The notes: generated from the sequence alone by a model not told the origin. Shown: positions 17,651 through 27,365, counted from the stretch's first letter. The stretch is DNA of 64,000 nt from Brevundimonas alba (GCF_011927945.1 NZ_JAATJM010000001.1:1373501-1437500); one strand, 5' to 3'. Translations and numbers: made by a program.

Positions 17651-19048
17651 ATGTCCGCCCTCCACCCCGACTTGCTGACCACCGACGCCGACGGCGCCCT
17701 GCCGGTCCGCATCGTGAAGAAGGATGCGTCGATCGAGGGGGTCTGGAGCGCCTGGGCCCGCGCCAACGACTTCACCGGCAAGACCGGCCAGTTGCTGCTC
17801 CTGCCCGGCTCGGACGATGGAGTCTCCGGCGCCCTGTTCGGGGCGGGCGAGACCTTCGACCCGCAGTCCACCCGCGCCCTCGCCGCCAGACTGCCCGAAG
17901 GTCTGTGGCGGCTGGAGGGTCTCGAGCCAGCGCAGGCCGCTCCGGCCGCGCTCGCCTTCGCCCTCGGGACCTACCGCTTCGACCGATACAAAACCCGGCC
18001 CGCCAGTGCTGTCCGACTGGCCGTGGACCCTACAGTCGACGTCGCCGCCATCCAGCGGATCGCCGCCGCCTGCGCCCTCGCGCGCGAGATGGTCGACACG
18101 CCCGCCGCCGACATGGGCCCGCTGCAGATCGAGACCATCGCCCGCGAGATCGCTGGCCAATCCGGCGCCTCCATCAGCGTCGTCGCCGGTGACGCCCTGC
18201 TCGACGACAACTATCCCGCCGTCCACGCCGTCGGACGCGCCGCAACTCCGCACCGCGCACCCCGCGTCATCGAGCTGGGCTGGAACCTCGACCGGGCCGA
18301 CCTCCCGCTCGTCGCCCTCGTCGGCAAGGGTGTGGTCTTCGACACCGGCGGCCTCGACATCAAGGCCGCCGCGGGCATGCGCAACATGAAGAAGGACATG
18401 GGCGGCTCGGCCCATGCCCTGGCCCTAGGTCGACTGGTCATGCAGGCCGGCTTGCCAGTGCGGCTGGTCGTCCTGGTCGCCGCCGTCGAGAACGCCATCT
18501 CCGCAGACGCCTTCCGACCGGGCGACATCCTCAACAGCCGCAAGGGGCTGACCATCGAGATCGGCAATACCGACGCCGAAGGCCGGCTGATCCTTGCCGA
18601 CATCCTGACGCGCGCAGGCGAGCATTCTCCTGACCTGACGCTCGACTTCGCCACCCTGACCGGCGCTGCCCGCATCGCTCTCGGCCCCGAACTGCCCCCG
18701 CTCTACACGGACGACGAGACATTGGCCGCAGACCTGCTCGAGGCGTCGCGCGCCGTCGGCGACCCCCTGTGGCGCATGCCGCTGTGGCCTGGCTATCGAG
18801 CGTCGATCGAAACCGAGATCGCCGACGTCCGCAATGACTCCGCCGCCTGGGCCCAAGCCGGCTCCGTCACCGCCGCCCTGTTCCTGCAGAAATTCGCGCC
18901 GACGACGGGCTCATGGGCCCACATGGACATCTTCGCCTGGAACTCCCGCGCGCAGCCCGGCCGCCCCGAGGGGGCCGAAGCCCAGGCCCTGCGCGCCTGT
19001 TTCGAGATGCTGTCCCGGCGCTTCCCCGCTGACGCTTCGCCACGATAA
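17651..19048 (+). CDS. M17 family leucyl aminopeptidase
   Basis: A 465-residue cytosolic di-zinc/manganese aminopeptidase. Metal and catalytic residues lie in VGKGVVFDTGGLDIK, MKKDMGGSA and the family signature NTDAEGRL. The N-terminal domain (about 1-160) is the variable M17 module. The ATG at 17651 directly precedes the conserved start; the open frame extends further upstream into the divergent gene and is not used. It releases N-terminal residues from peptides. The NlpC/P60 gene follows 39 bp later and is probably co-transcribed. Confidence 0.92.
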   Translation: MSALHPDLLTTDADGALPVRIVKKDASIEGVWSAWARANDFTGKTGQLLLLPGSDDGVSGALFGAGETFDPQSTRALAARLPEGLWRLEGLEPAQAAPAALAFALGTYRFDRYKTRPASAVRLAVDPTVDVAAIQRIAAACALAREMVDTPAADMGPLQIETIAREIAGQSGASISVVAGDALLDDNYPAVHAVGRAATPHRAPRVIELGWNLDRADLPLVALVGKGVVFDTGGLDIKAAAGMRNMKKDMGGSAHALALGRLVMQAGLPVRLVVLVAAVENAISADAFRPGDILNSRKGLTIEIGNTDAEGRLILADILTRAGEHSPDLTLDFATLTGAARIALGPELPPLYTDDETLAADLLEASRAVGDPLWRMPLWPGYRASIETEIADVRNDSAAWAQAGSVTAALFLQKFAPTTGSWAHMDIFAWNSRAQPGRPEGAEAQALRACFEMLSRRFPADASPR

Positions 19049-19087
19049 AGCCTCCGTTCGTTAACGGCCCTTTCGGCATATCGCGGC

Positions 19088-19915
19088 ATGCTGCGCTCTC
19101 AACCGGACGCGCCTTGCTTGACCCCAGACGCCGCCTCGACTGATCCCCGCACCACGCTCGCACGGCCCGACCTGGCCGAGCAGGCGCTGGAGGGGCTCGT
19201 GCGCGCGGACAGCTATCTGCCCGCCCGGCCGATGCACGCCGCCGTCCCCGTCGCCGACCTTCATGCCGGCGCTGCCCCGGCTTCGGAACGCATCGACCAG
19301 CTTCTGTTCGGCGAGGCGTTCGACGTGCTGGACCAGCAAGGCGACCGCCTCTGGGGCCGTGCTCGCCGCGACGGCATGGTCGGCTGGGTTTCCGCCTCGG
19401 CCCTGCGCCCCGGCGCGCCGCGCCCGAGCCACCGGGTAACCGCCATCGACGCCCCCCTGCCGCTGAACGCCCTGGTCGCCGAGGGCGATCTGCCCGCCTC
19501 CGACCTGTCCCCCGTCGGCGCATTCGAAAGCGACCCCGTCGCCGTCGCCGAACGCCTGCTCGGCGTGCGGCACAGCCTCGGCGCCCGGTCATCGGCCGCC
19601 ACCGACTGCTCGGGTCTGATCCAGCAGGCCCTCTATGCCTGCGGCCTCGCCGGCCCGCGTCATTCGGACCAGCAGGCCGAACTCGGTGTCGCCGTCGAAC
19701 GCGACACCGCCGGTCGCGGCGATCTCGTTATCTGGCTCGCCGAACCGGGCGAGCACAGCTGGACCGGCCACTCAGCCTTCATGCTCGACACCGACCGCGT
19801 GCTCCACGCCACCGGCCACCACGGCGCCGTCGTCATCGAGAGCTTCGCCGAGGCCGACGCCCGCTACCGCGCCGACGGCTTCCACGCCCCGGTCTTCCGC
19901 CGCCTTCAGGCCTGA
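19088..19915 (+). CDS. NlpC/P60 (C40) family peptidase with SH3-like domain
   Basis: A 275-residue cell-wall peptidase. An SH3-type region (about 45-110, with FGEAFDVLDQQGDRLWGRA and DGMVGWVSAS) precedes a C-terminal NlpC/P60 domain. Catalytic Cys174 is in TDCSGLIQQAL, and the candidate His residues are H228 in GHSAFM and H240 in VLHATG. No signal peptide is evident, which is common in this subfamily thought to act on recycled muropeptides in the cytosol. The stop overlaps the end of convergent queG by 10 bp. Confidence 0.88.
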   Translation: MLRSQPDAPCLTPDAASTDPRTTLARPDLAEQALEGLVRADSYLPARPMHAAVPVADLHAGAAPASERIDQLLFGEAFDVLDQQGDRLWGRARRDGMVGWVSASALRPGAPRPSHRVTAIDAPLPLNALVAEGDLPASDLSPVGAFESDPVAVAERLLGVRHSLGARSSAATDCSGLIQQALYACGLAGPRHSDQQAELGVAVERDTAGRGDLVIWLAEPGEHSWTGHSAFMLDTDRVLHATGHHGAVVIESFAEADARYRADGFHAPVFRRLQA

Positions 19916-21024
19916 TCGCCCGTCCACTCCGTCTGGACTGAAGTATTCGCCTCGCCTCCCAGCCGCTCGGCCCGGAGCGCCCCGAAGCCGGGTTCGTCCA
20001 TCAGCCGCGACAGCGCCCACACCGCCGCGCCCCGCACCAGCGGGGAGGCATCGTCCAGCAGCCCCCGCGCCGATGCGATCAGCGCCGCATCCCCGCTGTT
20101 GCCGATCGCATAGAGAACGTTGCGCACGAACCGGTCCCGCCCGATCCGCTTGACCGGGCTTTTCGAGAACAGGGCCCGGAACGCGGCGTCGTCCAGCGCC
20201 GCCAGATCGGCCAGCCGCGGCGACACCAACGCCTCCCGCGCCTGCACCCGCGCCTCGTGCGAGGTCACCGCGAACTTGTTCCAGGGGCAGACGGCCAGAC
20301 AGTCGTCGCAGCCATAGATCCGCGACCCCGTCATCGACCGGAACTCGACCGGCCACGGCCCCGCGAACTCGATAGTCAGATAGGACAGGCACCGCCGCGC
20401 ATCGAGCTGGAACGGTGCGGGGAACGCCTTTGTCGGGCAGGCATCGAGACAGGCCGTACAGCCCCCGCAATGCTCCGTCTCCGCTGCGTCCGGCTCCAGC
20501 TCCGCCGCCGTCAGGATCACGCCGAGGAACAGCCAGTTGCCCCGGCTCCGCGACAGCAGATTGGTGTGTTTCCCCTGCCAGCCGAGCCCCGCGCGCTGCG
20601 CCAGCGGCTTCTCCATCAAGGGCGCGGTGTCGACGAACACCTTGACCTCCTCGCCCGTCCGCGCCGCCACCTGCCCGGCCAGCGTCTTCAGCCGGCCCTT
20701 GATCAGCTCGTGATAGTCGTCGCCGCGCGCATAGACCGAGATGTATCCCGCCGATGCGTCGTCCATCTCCGGCAGCGGGTCATGCCCCGGTCCGTAGTTG
20801 AGCCCCAGCACGATGGCGGTCTTCGCGTCCGGCCACATCGAAGTTGGATGCGCCCGCCGCTCCAGCGTCGTCTCCATCCATCCCATGTCGCCATGCCGCC
20901 CGGACCCGACGAAATGCGCCAGCCGTTCCCCGGCGGTCCAAGGCTCCGACGCGGACGCGAACCGGCACACGTCGAACCCGAGGGCCGCCGCCTGCTTCCG
21001 GATAGTGTCGCGAGGATCGGGCAA
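19906..21024 (-). CDS. queG: epoxyqueuosine reductase
   Basis: A 372-residue cobalamin- and [4Fe-4S]-dependent enzyme that carries out the last step of queuosine synthesis on tRNA. Two ferredoxin-type cluster motifs are present (CGGCTACLDACP and CDDCLAVCPWN), and the active-site Asp is in KVFVDTAPLMEKP. A HEAT-like C-terminus (SPLVRGAAVWALSRL) follows. The length is normal for alphaproteobacterial QueG. It is 4 bp downstream of the gene at 21029-22084. Confidence 0.95.
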   Translation of the reverse strand: MPDPRDTIRKQAAALGFDVCRFASASEPWTAGERLAHFVGSGRHGDMGWMETTLERRAHPTSMWPDAKTAIVLGLNYGPGHDPLPEMDDASAGYISVYARGDDYHELIKGRLKTLAGQVAARTGEEVKVFVDTAPLMEKPLAQRAGLGWQGKHTNLLSRSRGNWLFLGVILTAAELEPDAAETEHCGGCTACLDACPTKAFPAPFQLDARRCLSYLTIEFAGPWPVEFRSMTGSRIYGCDDCLAVCPWNKFAVTSHEARVQAREALVSPRLADLAALDDAAFRALFSKSPVKRIGRDRFVRNVLYAIGNSGDAALIASARGLLDDASPLVRGAAVWALSRLMDEPGFGALRAERLGGEANTSVQTEWTGDQA

Positions 21025-21028
21025 GGTG

Positions 21029-22084
21029 TCACTGCATGGCTGCCAGCATCAGCTGGCGACGGGAAAATTCGGCGGCACGCTCGGCAACCAGCACTTCCGC
21101 CTTCGCCACCACTGCGTTCTGGGCATTGCCGTCGTTGGCCTCCGTGGCCGCGGCGAGGGCGACGTTCTGATCGGCGATCTGCCGCTCCAGCTCGGCGCTG
21201 CGATACAGGCTTTCGAGCATCGGCATCAATGCTTGGTACAGGGGAGTGCCGACGAGATCGGGCTCGTTGTCGAGCATCTGCTTGGTACGGGTGGTGGAGA
21301 GCGTCATGTCGTCGGCGGCCTCTCGCGAAAGCGCGGCGTGTTCCCGCATCCGACGTACCGTGCCCGCGCGGTCGAACGGCTGACCAAGGACGATCGCGCG
21401 GTTGAGCTGAAGCCAGGTGATCGCCACTCTGTTGGCCTCGGCCATCGCATTGGAGAAATAGTAGTTCGGCTCGCCGACCGGCCCTCGCGTGGCGGTGAGC
21501 ATCAGGATTTCGGCTTCGAGGTGGGCTTCCAGCACCGCGTAGTGCCCGCCGTCCAGCGCCGCCAGATCCCCCGCCCGTCCCGAAGAAGCGGCTACGACGA
21601 GGTCGATGTAGGTCTCGCCGGATGACTGCGTCTGACGCAGCAGGGTTCCGATGCGGTCGCGAAGCTCGACCAGACTCTGGGCCGACTGCCGCAGCGCGGG
21701 ATCCGTGCTGATTGTCGCCGGCAGCGGCGGCGGCGTCGGCGGAAGTCCGCTGAACGCCTCATACTCGGCCGCCATGCCGGCTCGCTGCTCGGCCGCCCAC
21801 CGCACTGCCCAAGAACGCGCTTCGCGGTTTTTTACGGCGTTCAGAAGGTTCAGGACGTGGTCCTTGCCCTGGCCCAGCGACACCAGCCGGTCTGCACGCT
21901 GGTCGATCATCGCCGTGTACGGCGCGCTCCAGGCGGCGCTGCGACCGAGCCAGTCCTGCATGTCGGCGGCCTGGACCTCCAGGCTCTGGACGGCGGGCGG
22001 CGGTTCGGTCGTTGAAGCCGCCGCAGGCGTCACGGCGAAAAGCAGCACTGCGGCCAAGGCCGCCTCAGGACGAATGGAAATCAC
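21029..22084 (-). CDS. hypothetical periplasmic protein
   Basis: A 351-residue protein with a signal peptide (MISIRPEAALAAVLLFAVTPAAA) followed by mostly helical sequence with a short proline-rich stretch (GLPPTPPPLP). No domain is recognised. A GTG at 22084 is chosen because a GGGGG ribosome binding site precedes it; a TTG at 22096 in the same frame is possible and adds four residues. It lies 4 bp before queG and may share its transcript. Function unknown. Confidence 0.7.
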   Translation of the reverse strand: MISIRPEAALAAVLLFAVTPAAASTTEPPPAVQSLEVQAADMQDWLGRSAAWSAPYTAMIDQRADRLVSLGQGKDHVLNLLNAVKNREARSWAVRWAAEQRAGMAAEYEAFSGLPPTPPPLPATISTDPALRQSAQSLVELRDRIGTLLRQTQSSGETYIDLVVAASSGRAGDLAALDGGHYAVLEAHLEAEILMLTATRGPVGEPNYYFSNAMAEANRVAITWLQLNRAIVLGQPFDRAGTVRRMREHAALSREAADDMTLSTTRTKQMLDNEPDLVGTPLYQALMPMLESLYRSAELERQIADQNVALAAATEANDGNAQNAVVAKAEVLVAERAAEFSRRQLMLAAMQ

Positions 22085-22154
22085 GCAAGCCCCCAATCAA
22101 CAATGCCCCATCATGGCCCGACGGAGGCCTTCGGGAGAAGCGAAATACAGGGGC

Positions 22155-22838
22155 TCAGAAGTCGAGGTCGTGGTACCAGACGGAGGGCTGCACGCCCGGA
22201 AACCGGTCCGCCAGCAGCGGTCGGAAGCAGGGCCGGGACTTCAGCTTCATGTACCAGGTCTTGAGCGCCGGATACGACGCCCACGGAACCTCGCCGAAAT
22301 AGTCGAGCACCGACAGATGCGCCGCCGCGACCATGTCGGCCTGGGTGATCCGGCGTCCGGCCAGCGCATCGCGTGCCGCCAGCAGGCCCTCCAGCATCGT
22401 CAGATGCGCCTTCAGCGACTCGCGGCCCGCCCTTAGCGCCTTGGCGTCGGGAGACCCCAGCCGCAGCAGCGGCTTCTCCATCCGCTCGTGCAGCAGCACG
22501 GCGTTGACCTCGTCGTTGAAGCGGCGGTCGAACCAGCCGACCAGCCGCCGCGTCTCCGCCCGTTCGGCCGGGTCCGACGGCATCAGGAACGGCTCCTTCG
22601 AGCGATCCTCCAGCCAGCCCAGAATTGCGGCCGGTTCGCACAGGGTCAGTGTCCGACCCGTCTCGGTCACCTGCAGCACCGGCGGCATGCCGGACGGGTT
22701 CAGCGTCGCCACCGGACAACCGTCTTCCCACGGCCGCACCACGGTGTCGGCGAACTCGACCTTGGCCTCGCCCAGCGCCAGCCGCGCGGCGCGGGAGCCG
22801 GGGTCGAAGGGGAAATGATACAAGACGCAGGCCGACAT
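22155..22838 (-). CDS. fzlA: FzlA-like GST-fold FtsZ-binding protein
   Basis: A 227-residue glutathione S-transferase fold protein (thioredoxin-like half, then helical half). The sequence fits the alphaproteobacterial FzlA group: a VRPWEDG segment puts Trp at residue 37 from this start, and the C-terminal tail reads SRPCFRPLLADRFPGV and ends YHDLDF. In Caulobacter, FzlA binds and curves FtsZ filaments during division, and a Trp near 38 and an Asp near the C-terminus are important (from memory). The usual GST catalytic Ser/Tyr is not obvious. An ATG four codons upstream (22850) is an alternative start. Confidence 0.75.
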   Translation of the reverse strand: MSACVLYHFPFDPGSRAARLALGEAKVEFADTVVRPWEDGCPVATLNPSGMPPVLQVTETGRTLTLCEPAAILGWLEDRSKEPFLMPSDPAERAETRRLVGWFDRRFNDEVNAVLLHERMEKPLLRLGSPDAKALRAGRESLKAHLTMLEGLLAARDALAGRRITQADMVAAAHLSVLDYFGEVPWASYPALKTWYMKLKSRPCFRPLLADRFPGVQPSVWYHDLDF

Positions 22839-22906
22839 GGGCCGATCCATGCGCCAGAGGGCGTTAAGCCCGCGTTAGCCATCGAGGCCGGCGCGGCGCC
22901 TGACGG

Positions 22907-23857
22907 TTATTTCCGTTTGGCGGCGGCCTTGGGTGGCGTGACCGGAACCGAGGTCATTGTCGGAGCCGGCGTCACCGGACCTCGCGGATCGGGATGGATC
23001 AGGATGTCGGCGCGCGGGAAGGCCTCCAGTATGCGCGTCTCCGCCCCGACCACGATGGCGTGGGCCTGTTCCAGCGTCAGGCTCGGCTCCATGTCGACGT
23101 GCATCTGGATCATCATGACCGGGCCCGCCATCCGGCTGCGCAGCTGGTGCACGCCGGTGATGCGAGGGTCGGCGAGGACGGCGGTGGTGATGGCGATGCG
23201 ATCGGCGTCCGACACTGCCCGATCGAGCAGATGATCCGCCGCGTCCTTCAGCAGCCCCAACGCCCCCCAGAACAACCAGACCCCCACGATCAGCCCCGCC
23301 GCCGCGTCCAGTCCGGGCGCGGCCAGAAAGGCGGCCGAGGCCACCCCGATCAGCACGACGACGTTCGAGGCGAGGTCGGCGGCGTAATGGGCCCGATCCG
23401 CCTTCACCGCCATGGAATCGCTGCGCCGGATGGCCCGGTCCTGCATCCACACCAGCCACCCCGTCAGGGCGATGGAGATAAGCATGACCATGACGGCCCA
23501 GTAGCCGGAGCTCACCGCGCGAGGGTCGAAGATGCGCTGCACCGCCTCCCAGCCGATGAAGAGGGCCGAGGCGAAGATCAGGCCCGCCTGCACGAGCGCG
23601 GCCATGGCCTCACCCTTGCCGTGGCCGTAGCGATGCTCGGCGTCGGGCGGCGCGGCGGCCCAGCGCACGGCGAAGAAGGTGGTCAGCGACGCCGCCAGAT
23701 CGAGCGCGGAATCGGCCAACGAGGCGAGGATCGACACGGAGCCCGACGCGCCGAGGGCGAAGGCCTTCAGCGCGATCAGCACCACCGCCACGCCGACGGA
23801 CAGGCGGGTTATGTCGCGGGTGGCCATATTCGCGTCGTCAACGTCGGTCGTGGTCAT
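22907..23857 (-). CDS. cation diffusion facilitator transporter (FieF-like)
   Basis: A 316-residue inner-membrane exporter for divalent metals (Zn/Fe/Co/Cd). Six transmembrane helices are followed by a cytoplasmic ferredoxin-like domain (MMIQMHVDMEPSLTLEQAHA). The metal site is seen as DxxxD in LADSALDLAAS (helix 2) and HxxxD in AHYAADLASN (helix 5), the FieF-type arrangement, and HRYGHGKGE lies in the loop. A Pro/Thr/Lys-rich tail ends the protein. It is divergent from the HTH/citrate-synthase-like gene. Confidence 0.9.
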   Translation of the reverse strand: MTTTDVDDANMATRDITRLSVGVAVVLIALKAFALGASGSVSILASLADSALDLAASLTTFFAVRWAAAPPDAEHRYGHGKGEAMAALVQAGLIFASALFIGWEAVQRIFDPRAVSSGYWAVMVMLISIALTGWLVWMQDRAIRRSDSMAVKADRAHYAADLASNVVVLIGVASAAFLAAPGLDAAAGLIVGVWLFWGALGLLKDAADHLLDRAVSDADRIAITTAVLADPRITGVHQLRSRMAGPVMMIQMHVDMEPSLTLEQAHAIVVGAETRILEAFPRADILIHPDPRGPVTPAPTMTSVPVTPPKAAAKRK

Positions 23858-23979
23858 CGCCGCCTTGTCGCGGAAAGCGTCGGCGGCGCCAAGCGTCCCG
23901 CGTTAGCGGCATCGTCACGAAATGGCCCCATGCTGCGCGCCGCATGGACCTTGGGGTCCATCAGGCCCCTGGAGGCGAC

Positions 23980-25164
23980 ATGCAGTCGGCAGAGACGGCA
24001 TCGCAGGCCGGCCGCTGGATCGGACGCGGCGAGGCTCTGGCCCGGTTGGGGGTCAAGGCCCAGACGCTCTACGCCTATGTCAGCCGCGGTCGCATCGCCG
24101 CCCGGCCCGACCCCGACGATTCCCGCCGCAGCCTCTACGCCGTCGCCGACATCGTCCGCCTCAGCGGCGACGAACCCGCCGCGGGCGAGATCGGCCAGTG
24201 GCTGCCCCCTCCCGAGGAGATGGAGGCTGCGGAGCCGGAGCTGCGCTCCTCCGTCTCGGTCACGGCGCGGGGACGGCTGTTCTACCGCGGCATGGACGCC
24301 GCCCAGCTCGCCGAGTCGGCGACGCTGGAAGAGGTTGCGCGCCTGATCTGGGACGCCCGCCCGGCCAATCCTTTCGCCGAGGTGCGGCCCCGCGTCGGCT
24401 CGACGCCGGGCCCCTCCGCCCGCGGCCGGCTGTTCTCGGCCCTTGCGCGGCGGACCGACGAGGACGCGGAACTCAAGGACCGGTCGCCCGAGGCCCTGCG
24501 CATCGAATGCGCCCGGGTGCTCGATGAAGCGGTCGATGCGGTCGCAGGTCCCGGCCCCCGCCTGTTCCTGCATCAGCGCCTCGCCCGCGCGTGGAAGGTG
24601 CAGGAGCGGGACGCCCATCTGATCCGCCGCGCCCTCGTCCTCGCAGCCGACGCGGGGCTTGACGCTCCGGCGCTCGCCGCCCGGGCGGCCGCGGACGGCG
24701 GCGCCTGTCCGGCCGGCGCGGCTCTGGCCGGGCTGGCGACGCTCAGCGGATCTCCGGCCATTGTCGATCTGTCCCGCGCCTCGGCCTGGGTCGTGGCCGT
24801 CCGCCGGCAGGCCGCCGACGCCGCCCGCCGCGCGCACGAGGCCGGCTCCCTGACGGGTTTCGGCGATCCCGACTGGCCGCAGGGCGACCCGCGCGGCGCC
24901 GCCCTGCTGCAAGCCGTCGACCTGCCCGACGACATGGCCCGCGCCATGCGTGAGGGACGGGAGATGACCGGTCGCGCCCCAACCTTCGGCCTGGCGCTCG
25001 TCGCGGTGGCTCGCCGGCTGGAGCTGCCGCGCGACGCCGCCGCCGACCTGCTGATGGTCGGACGCCTTGCCGGCCTTCTGGCGCATGCGCTGGATCAGAT
25101 GACGAACGGCTCGCCTATCCGGGCGCGCCTGCGCTATGTGGGTCCGGAACCGGGCGCGAACTGA
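23980..25164 (+). CDS. HTH domain fused to citrate synthase-like domain, catalytic residues lost
   Basis: A 394-residue protein. Residues 11-65 form a helix-turn-helix (GRGEALARLGVKAQTLYAYV); residues 90-390 follow the citrate synthase fold. Against the citrate synthase catalytic triad, the GPLHG His position reads GSPAIVD (257-263), the GFGH position reads GFGD, and the usual Asp before FALA reads APTFGLA. All three appear replaced. A regulatory or metabolite-sensing role is more likely than catalysis (inference). A GGAGG ribosome binding site precedes the ATG at 23980. Confidence 0.8.
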   Translation: MQSAETASQAGRWIGRGEALARLGVKAQTLYAYVSRGRIAARPDPDDSRRSLYAVADIVRLSGDEPAAGEIGQWLPPPEEMEAAEPELRSSVSVTARGRLFYRGMDAAQLAESATLEEVARLIWDARPANPFAEVRPRVGSTPGPSARGRLFSALARRTDEDAELKDRSPEALRIECARVLDEAVDAVAGPGPRLFLHQRLARAWKVQERDAHLIRRALVLAADAGLDAPALAARAAADGGACPAGAALAGLATLSGSPAIVDLSRASAWVVAVRRQAADAARRAHEAGSLTGFGDPDWPQGDPRGAALLQAVDLPDDMARAMREGREMTGRAPTFGLALVAVARRLELPRDAAADLLMVGRLAGLLAHALDQMTNGSPIRARLRYVGPEPGAN

Positions 25165-25191
25165 TCCGCCCGGGCCTTATCGGGGGCGCGG

Positions 25192-25995
25192 ATGGCGGAC
25201 TGGCTGGCGGCGATCATTCTGGGTCTGGTCGAGGGACTGACCGAGTTCATTCCGGTGTCCTCGACGGGCCACCTGCTGCTGGCCAAACAGGCCCTCGGCC
25301 TCGCCGACGAGTCCTGGGACACCTTCATCGTCATGATCCAGCTCGGCGCCATCCTCGCGGTGGTCGCCCTCTATTTCCAGCGCCTGTGGAAGGTGCTGAT
25401 CGGCCTGCCCGGCAAGGACCCCGCCGCCCGCCGCTTCGCCCTGTCGGTGCTGCTGGCCTTCATCCCGTCCGCCATCGTCGGCCTGCTGTTCCACGACTTC
25501 ATCAAGGACGTGCTGTTCAACACCACCATCGTCTGCATCACCCTGATCGTCGGCGGTTTCGGCCTGATCGCGGCGGAGCGCTGGGCGCCCGCGCCGAAGG
25601 AGCACGACGCCATGACCTTCTCGTGGAAGACGGCCCTGGGCGTCGGCCTGTTCCAGTGCCTTTCGATCATCCCCGGCGTCTCGCGCAGCGGCGCCACCAT
25701 CGTCGGCGGCCTTCTGCTGGGCGTGGAGAAGCGGGCGGCGGCGGAGTTCTCGTTCTTCCTCGCCATCCCGACCATGGTCGCGGCCTTCGGCCTGGATTTC
25801 TGGGAAAGCCGTGACCTGATCACCGCCGACGTCGCCGGCATCATCGCCATCGGCTTCGTCGTGTCCTTCATCAGCGGACTGTTCATCGTCCGCTTCCTGA
25901 TCGACTTCGTCGGCCGCTACGGCTTCGCCCCGTTCGCGGCCTGGCGCATCCTGATCGGAACCCTCGGCCTGCTCGGCATGTCGCTCTACGCCTGA
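25192..25995 (+). CDS. uppP: undecaprenyl-diphosphatase
   Basis: A 267-residue integral membrane phosphatase (BacA family) that recycles undecaprenyl pyrophosphate to the monophosphate for peptidoglycan and LPS synthesis. The active-site motifs are EGLTEFIPVSSTGH (E14, E18, H27) and PGVSRSGATIVGG with the key Arg. Eight hydrophobic segments are visible. It follows the HTH/citrate-synthase-like gene by 27 bp and ends 4 bp before the convergent NDUFA9-like gene. Confidence 0.96.
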   Translation: MADWLAAIILGLVEGLTEFIPVSSTGHLLLAKQALGLADESWDTFIVMIQLGAILAVVALYFQRLWKVLIGLPGKDPAARRFALSVLLAFIPSAIVGLLFHDFIKDVLFNTTIVCITLIVGGFGLIAAERWAPAPKEHDAMTFSWKTALGVGLFQCLSIIPGVSRSGATIVGGLLLGVEKRAAAEFSFFLAIPTMVAAFGLDFWESRDLITADVAGIIAIGFVVSFISGLFIVRFLIDFVGRYGFAPFAAWRILIGTLGLLGMSLYA

Positions 25996-25999
25996 GCCG

Positions 26000-26992
26000 T
26001 CAGGCCTGAACGGTAGACGCCATGTCGGTCGGCCGCTCCGAGAACTGCCCGCCGCGCCGGTAGCGCCACAGGTATGACGGCGCGATGGCCTCGATGCCGG
26101 TCGGCTCGATGCCCAGTTCGGCCAGACCTTCCGCGCCCTCGGCAACGACATTGTCGGTCTTCAGCAGCTCGACTTGATCACGGGTCAGCACCGGCGCGAT
26201 GCCGACGAGGCTGGTCAGCTGCGCCAGGCCGCCGATCGCGCGGGCCGCGAAGAAGGGCAGGGGGATCAGGCCGTTGCTGCGCCGCGTCTCGCGCAACACC
26301 AGCTTCAGCACGTCCTCGAAGGTCATCACTGCCGGACCGCCCAGTTCGAAGGTCCGGCCCGCCGCCGCCGGCTCCTCGACCGCCCGGACGATGGCCGCCG
26401 AGACGTCGCCGACATAGACCGGCTGGAAGCGGGTGCTCCCTCCGCCGATCAGCGGCAGGGCCGGGGCCATGCTCGCCATGCCGGCGAACCGGTTCAGGAA
26501 GCTGTCGCCGGCGCCGAACACGATCGAGGGGCGAACGATGACGGCATCGGGCTTGGCTTCGCGCACGGCCATTTCGCCGGCGGCCTTGGTCACCGCGTAT
26601 TTCGATTCGCTTTCCGGGTTCGCACCGATCGCCGACATATGCACCAGCCGGCCGACGCGGGCGGCGGCACAGCCGACGGCGATGTTTCGGGCGGCCTCGA
26701 CGTGCATCGCCTCGAACGACCGCTTGCCCGACTCGTACAGCACGCCGATCAGGTTGATAGCGGCGTCCGCGCCCATCAGGGCCGCCTCGACCTGCGCCGG
26801 GTCGGTCGCGTCACAGCGCACCGCCTGCATCTGGCCTACATGACCCGAGGTCTGCAGCTTGTAGGCCCGGTCCGGCCGGCGCACCGCCACCCGGATCCGC
26901 CAGCCGCGGCGCGCCAGATCCCGCACCACCTGGCTGCCGACAAAACCCGAACCGCCGAAGACGGTGATCAGGCCGGGCGCAGCTTCGCTCAT
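26000..26992 (-). CDS. NAD(P)-binding protein, complex I NDUFA9 subunit family
   Basis: A 330-residue atypical short-chain dehydrogenase. An N-terminal Rossmann motif GGSGFVGSQVVRDL is followed by LIGVLYESGKRSFEAMHVEA and SAIGANPESESKYAVTKAAGE (Y-x3-K type). The substrate/auxiliary half contains FGAGDSFLNRFAGM. This matches the NDUFA9/39-kDa family that binds NADPH and supports respiratory complex I in alphaproteobacteria and mitochondria. The ATG at 26992 fits the Rossmann start. The gene is alone on its strand. Confidence 0.88.
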   Translation of the reverse strand: MSEAAPGLITVFGGSGFVGSQVVRDLARRGWRIRVAVRRPDRAYKLQTSGHVGQMQAVRCDATDPAQVEAALMGADAAINLIGVLYESGKRSFEAMHVEAARNIAVGCAAARVGRLVHMSAIGANPESESKYAVTKAAGEMAVREAKPDAVIVRPSIVFGAGDSFLNRFAGMASMAPALPLIGGGSTRFQPVYVGDVSAAIVRAVEEPAAAGRTFELGGPAVMTFEDVLKLVLRETRRSNGLIPLPFFAARAIGGLAQLTSLVGIAPVLTRDQVELLKTDNVVAEGAEGLAELGIEPTGIEAIAPSYLWRYRRGGQFSERPTDMASTVQA

Positions 26993-27164
26993 GACAGACT
27001 CCAAAGGCGGGCGGCCGGCGCGAACCGGCCTCGGCGCGGGGATTAGACGATGGCCACCATGGCTGCAACGCAAACAGGACAAAAGCCTGTTGACCCGCCG
27101 TAGGGGCTGCCTTAAGGGTCCGCGCCTTCCGGACGGGAACGCGCGAAAGCGGGAACTGGTCTGG

Positions 27165-27251
<87 letters not shown>

Positions 27252-27261
27252 TATTTTTGAG

Positions 27262-27299
27262 ACGGCGTCGCATCCCTGATGCGGCGCCGTTTCTTTTTG
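27262..27299 (+). terminator. Rho-independent terminator of tRNA-Leu
   Basis: A 12-bp stem (27262-27273 with 27279-27290, one G-T pair) has a 5-nt loop and is followed by TTCTTTTT. It lies 10 bp after the tRNA. Confidence 0.9.
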
Positions 27300-27365
27300 G
27301 CCCTATCGCCTCGCGCGTCCCGAGAGGCTAGTTGAGGGGCTGATGACCTTGCCGAGACCGACCGC

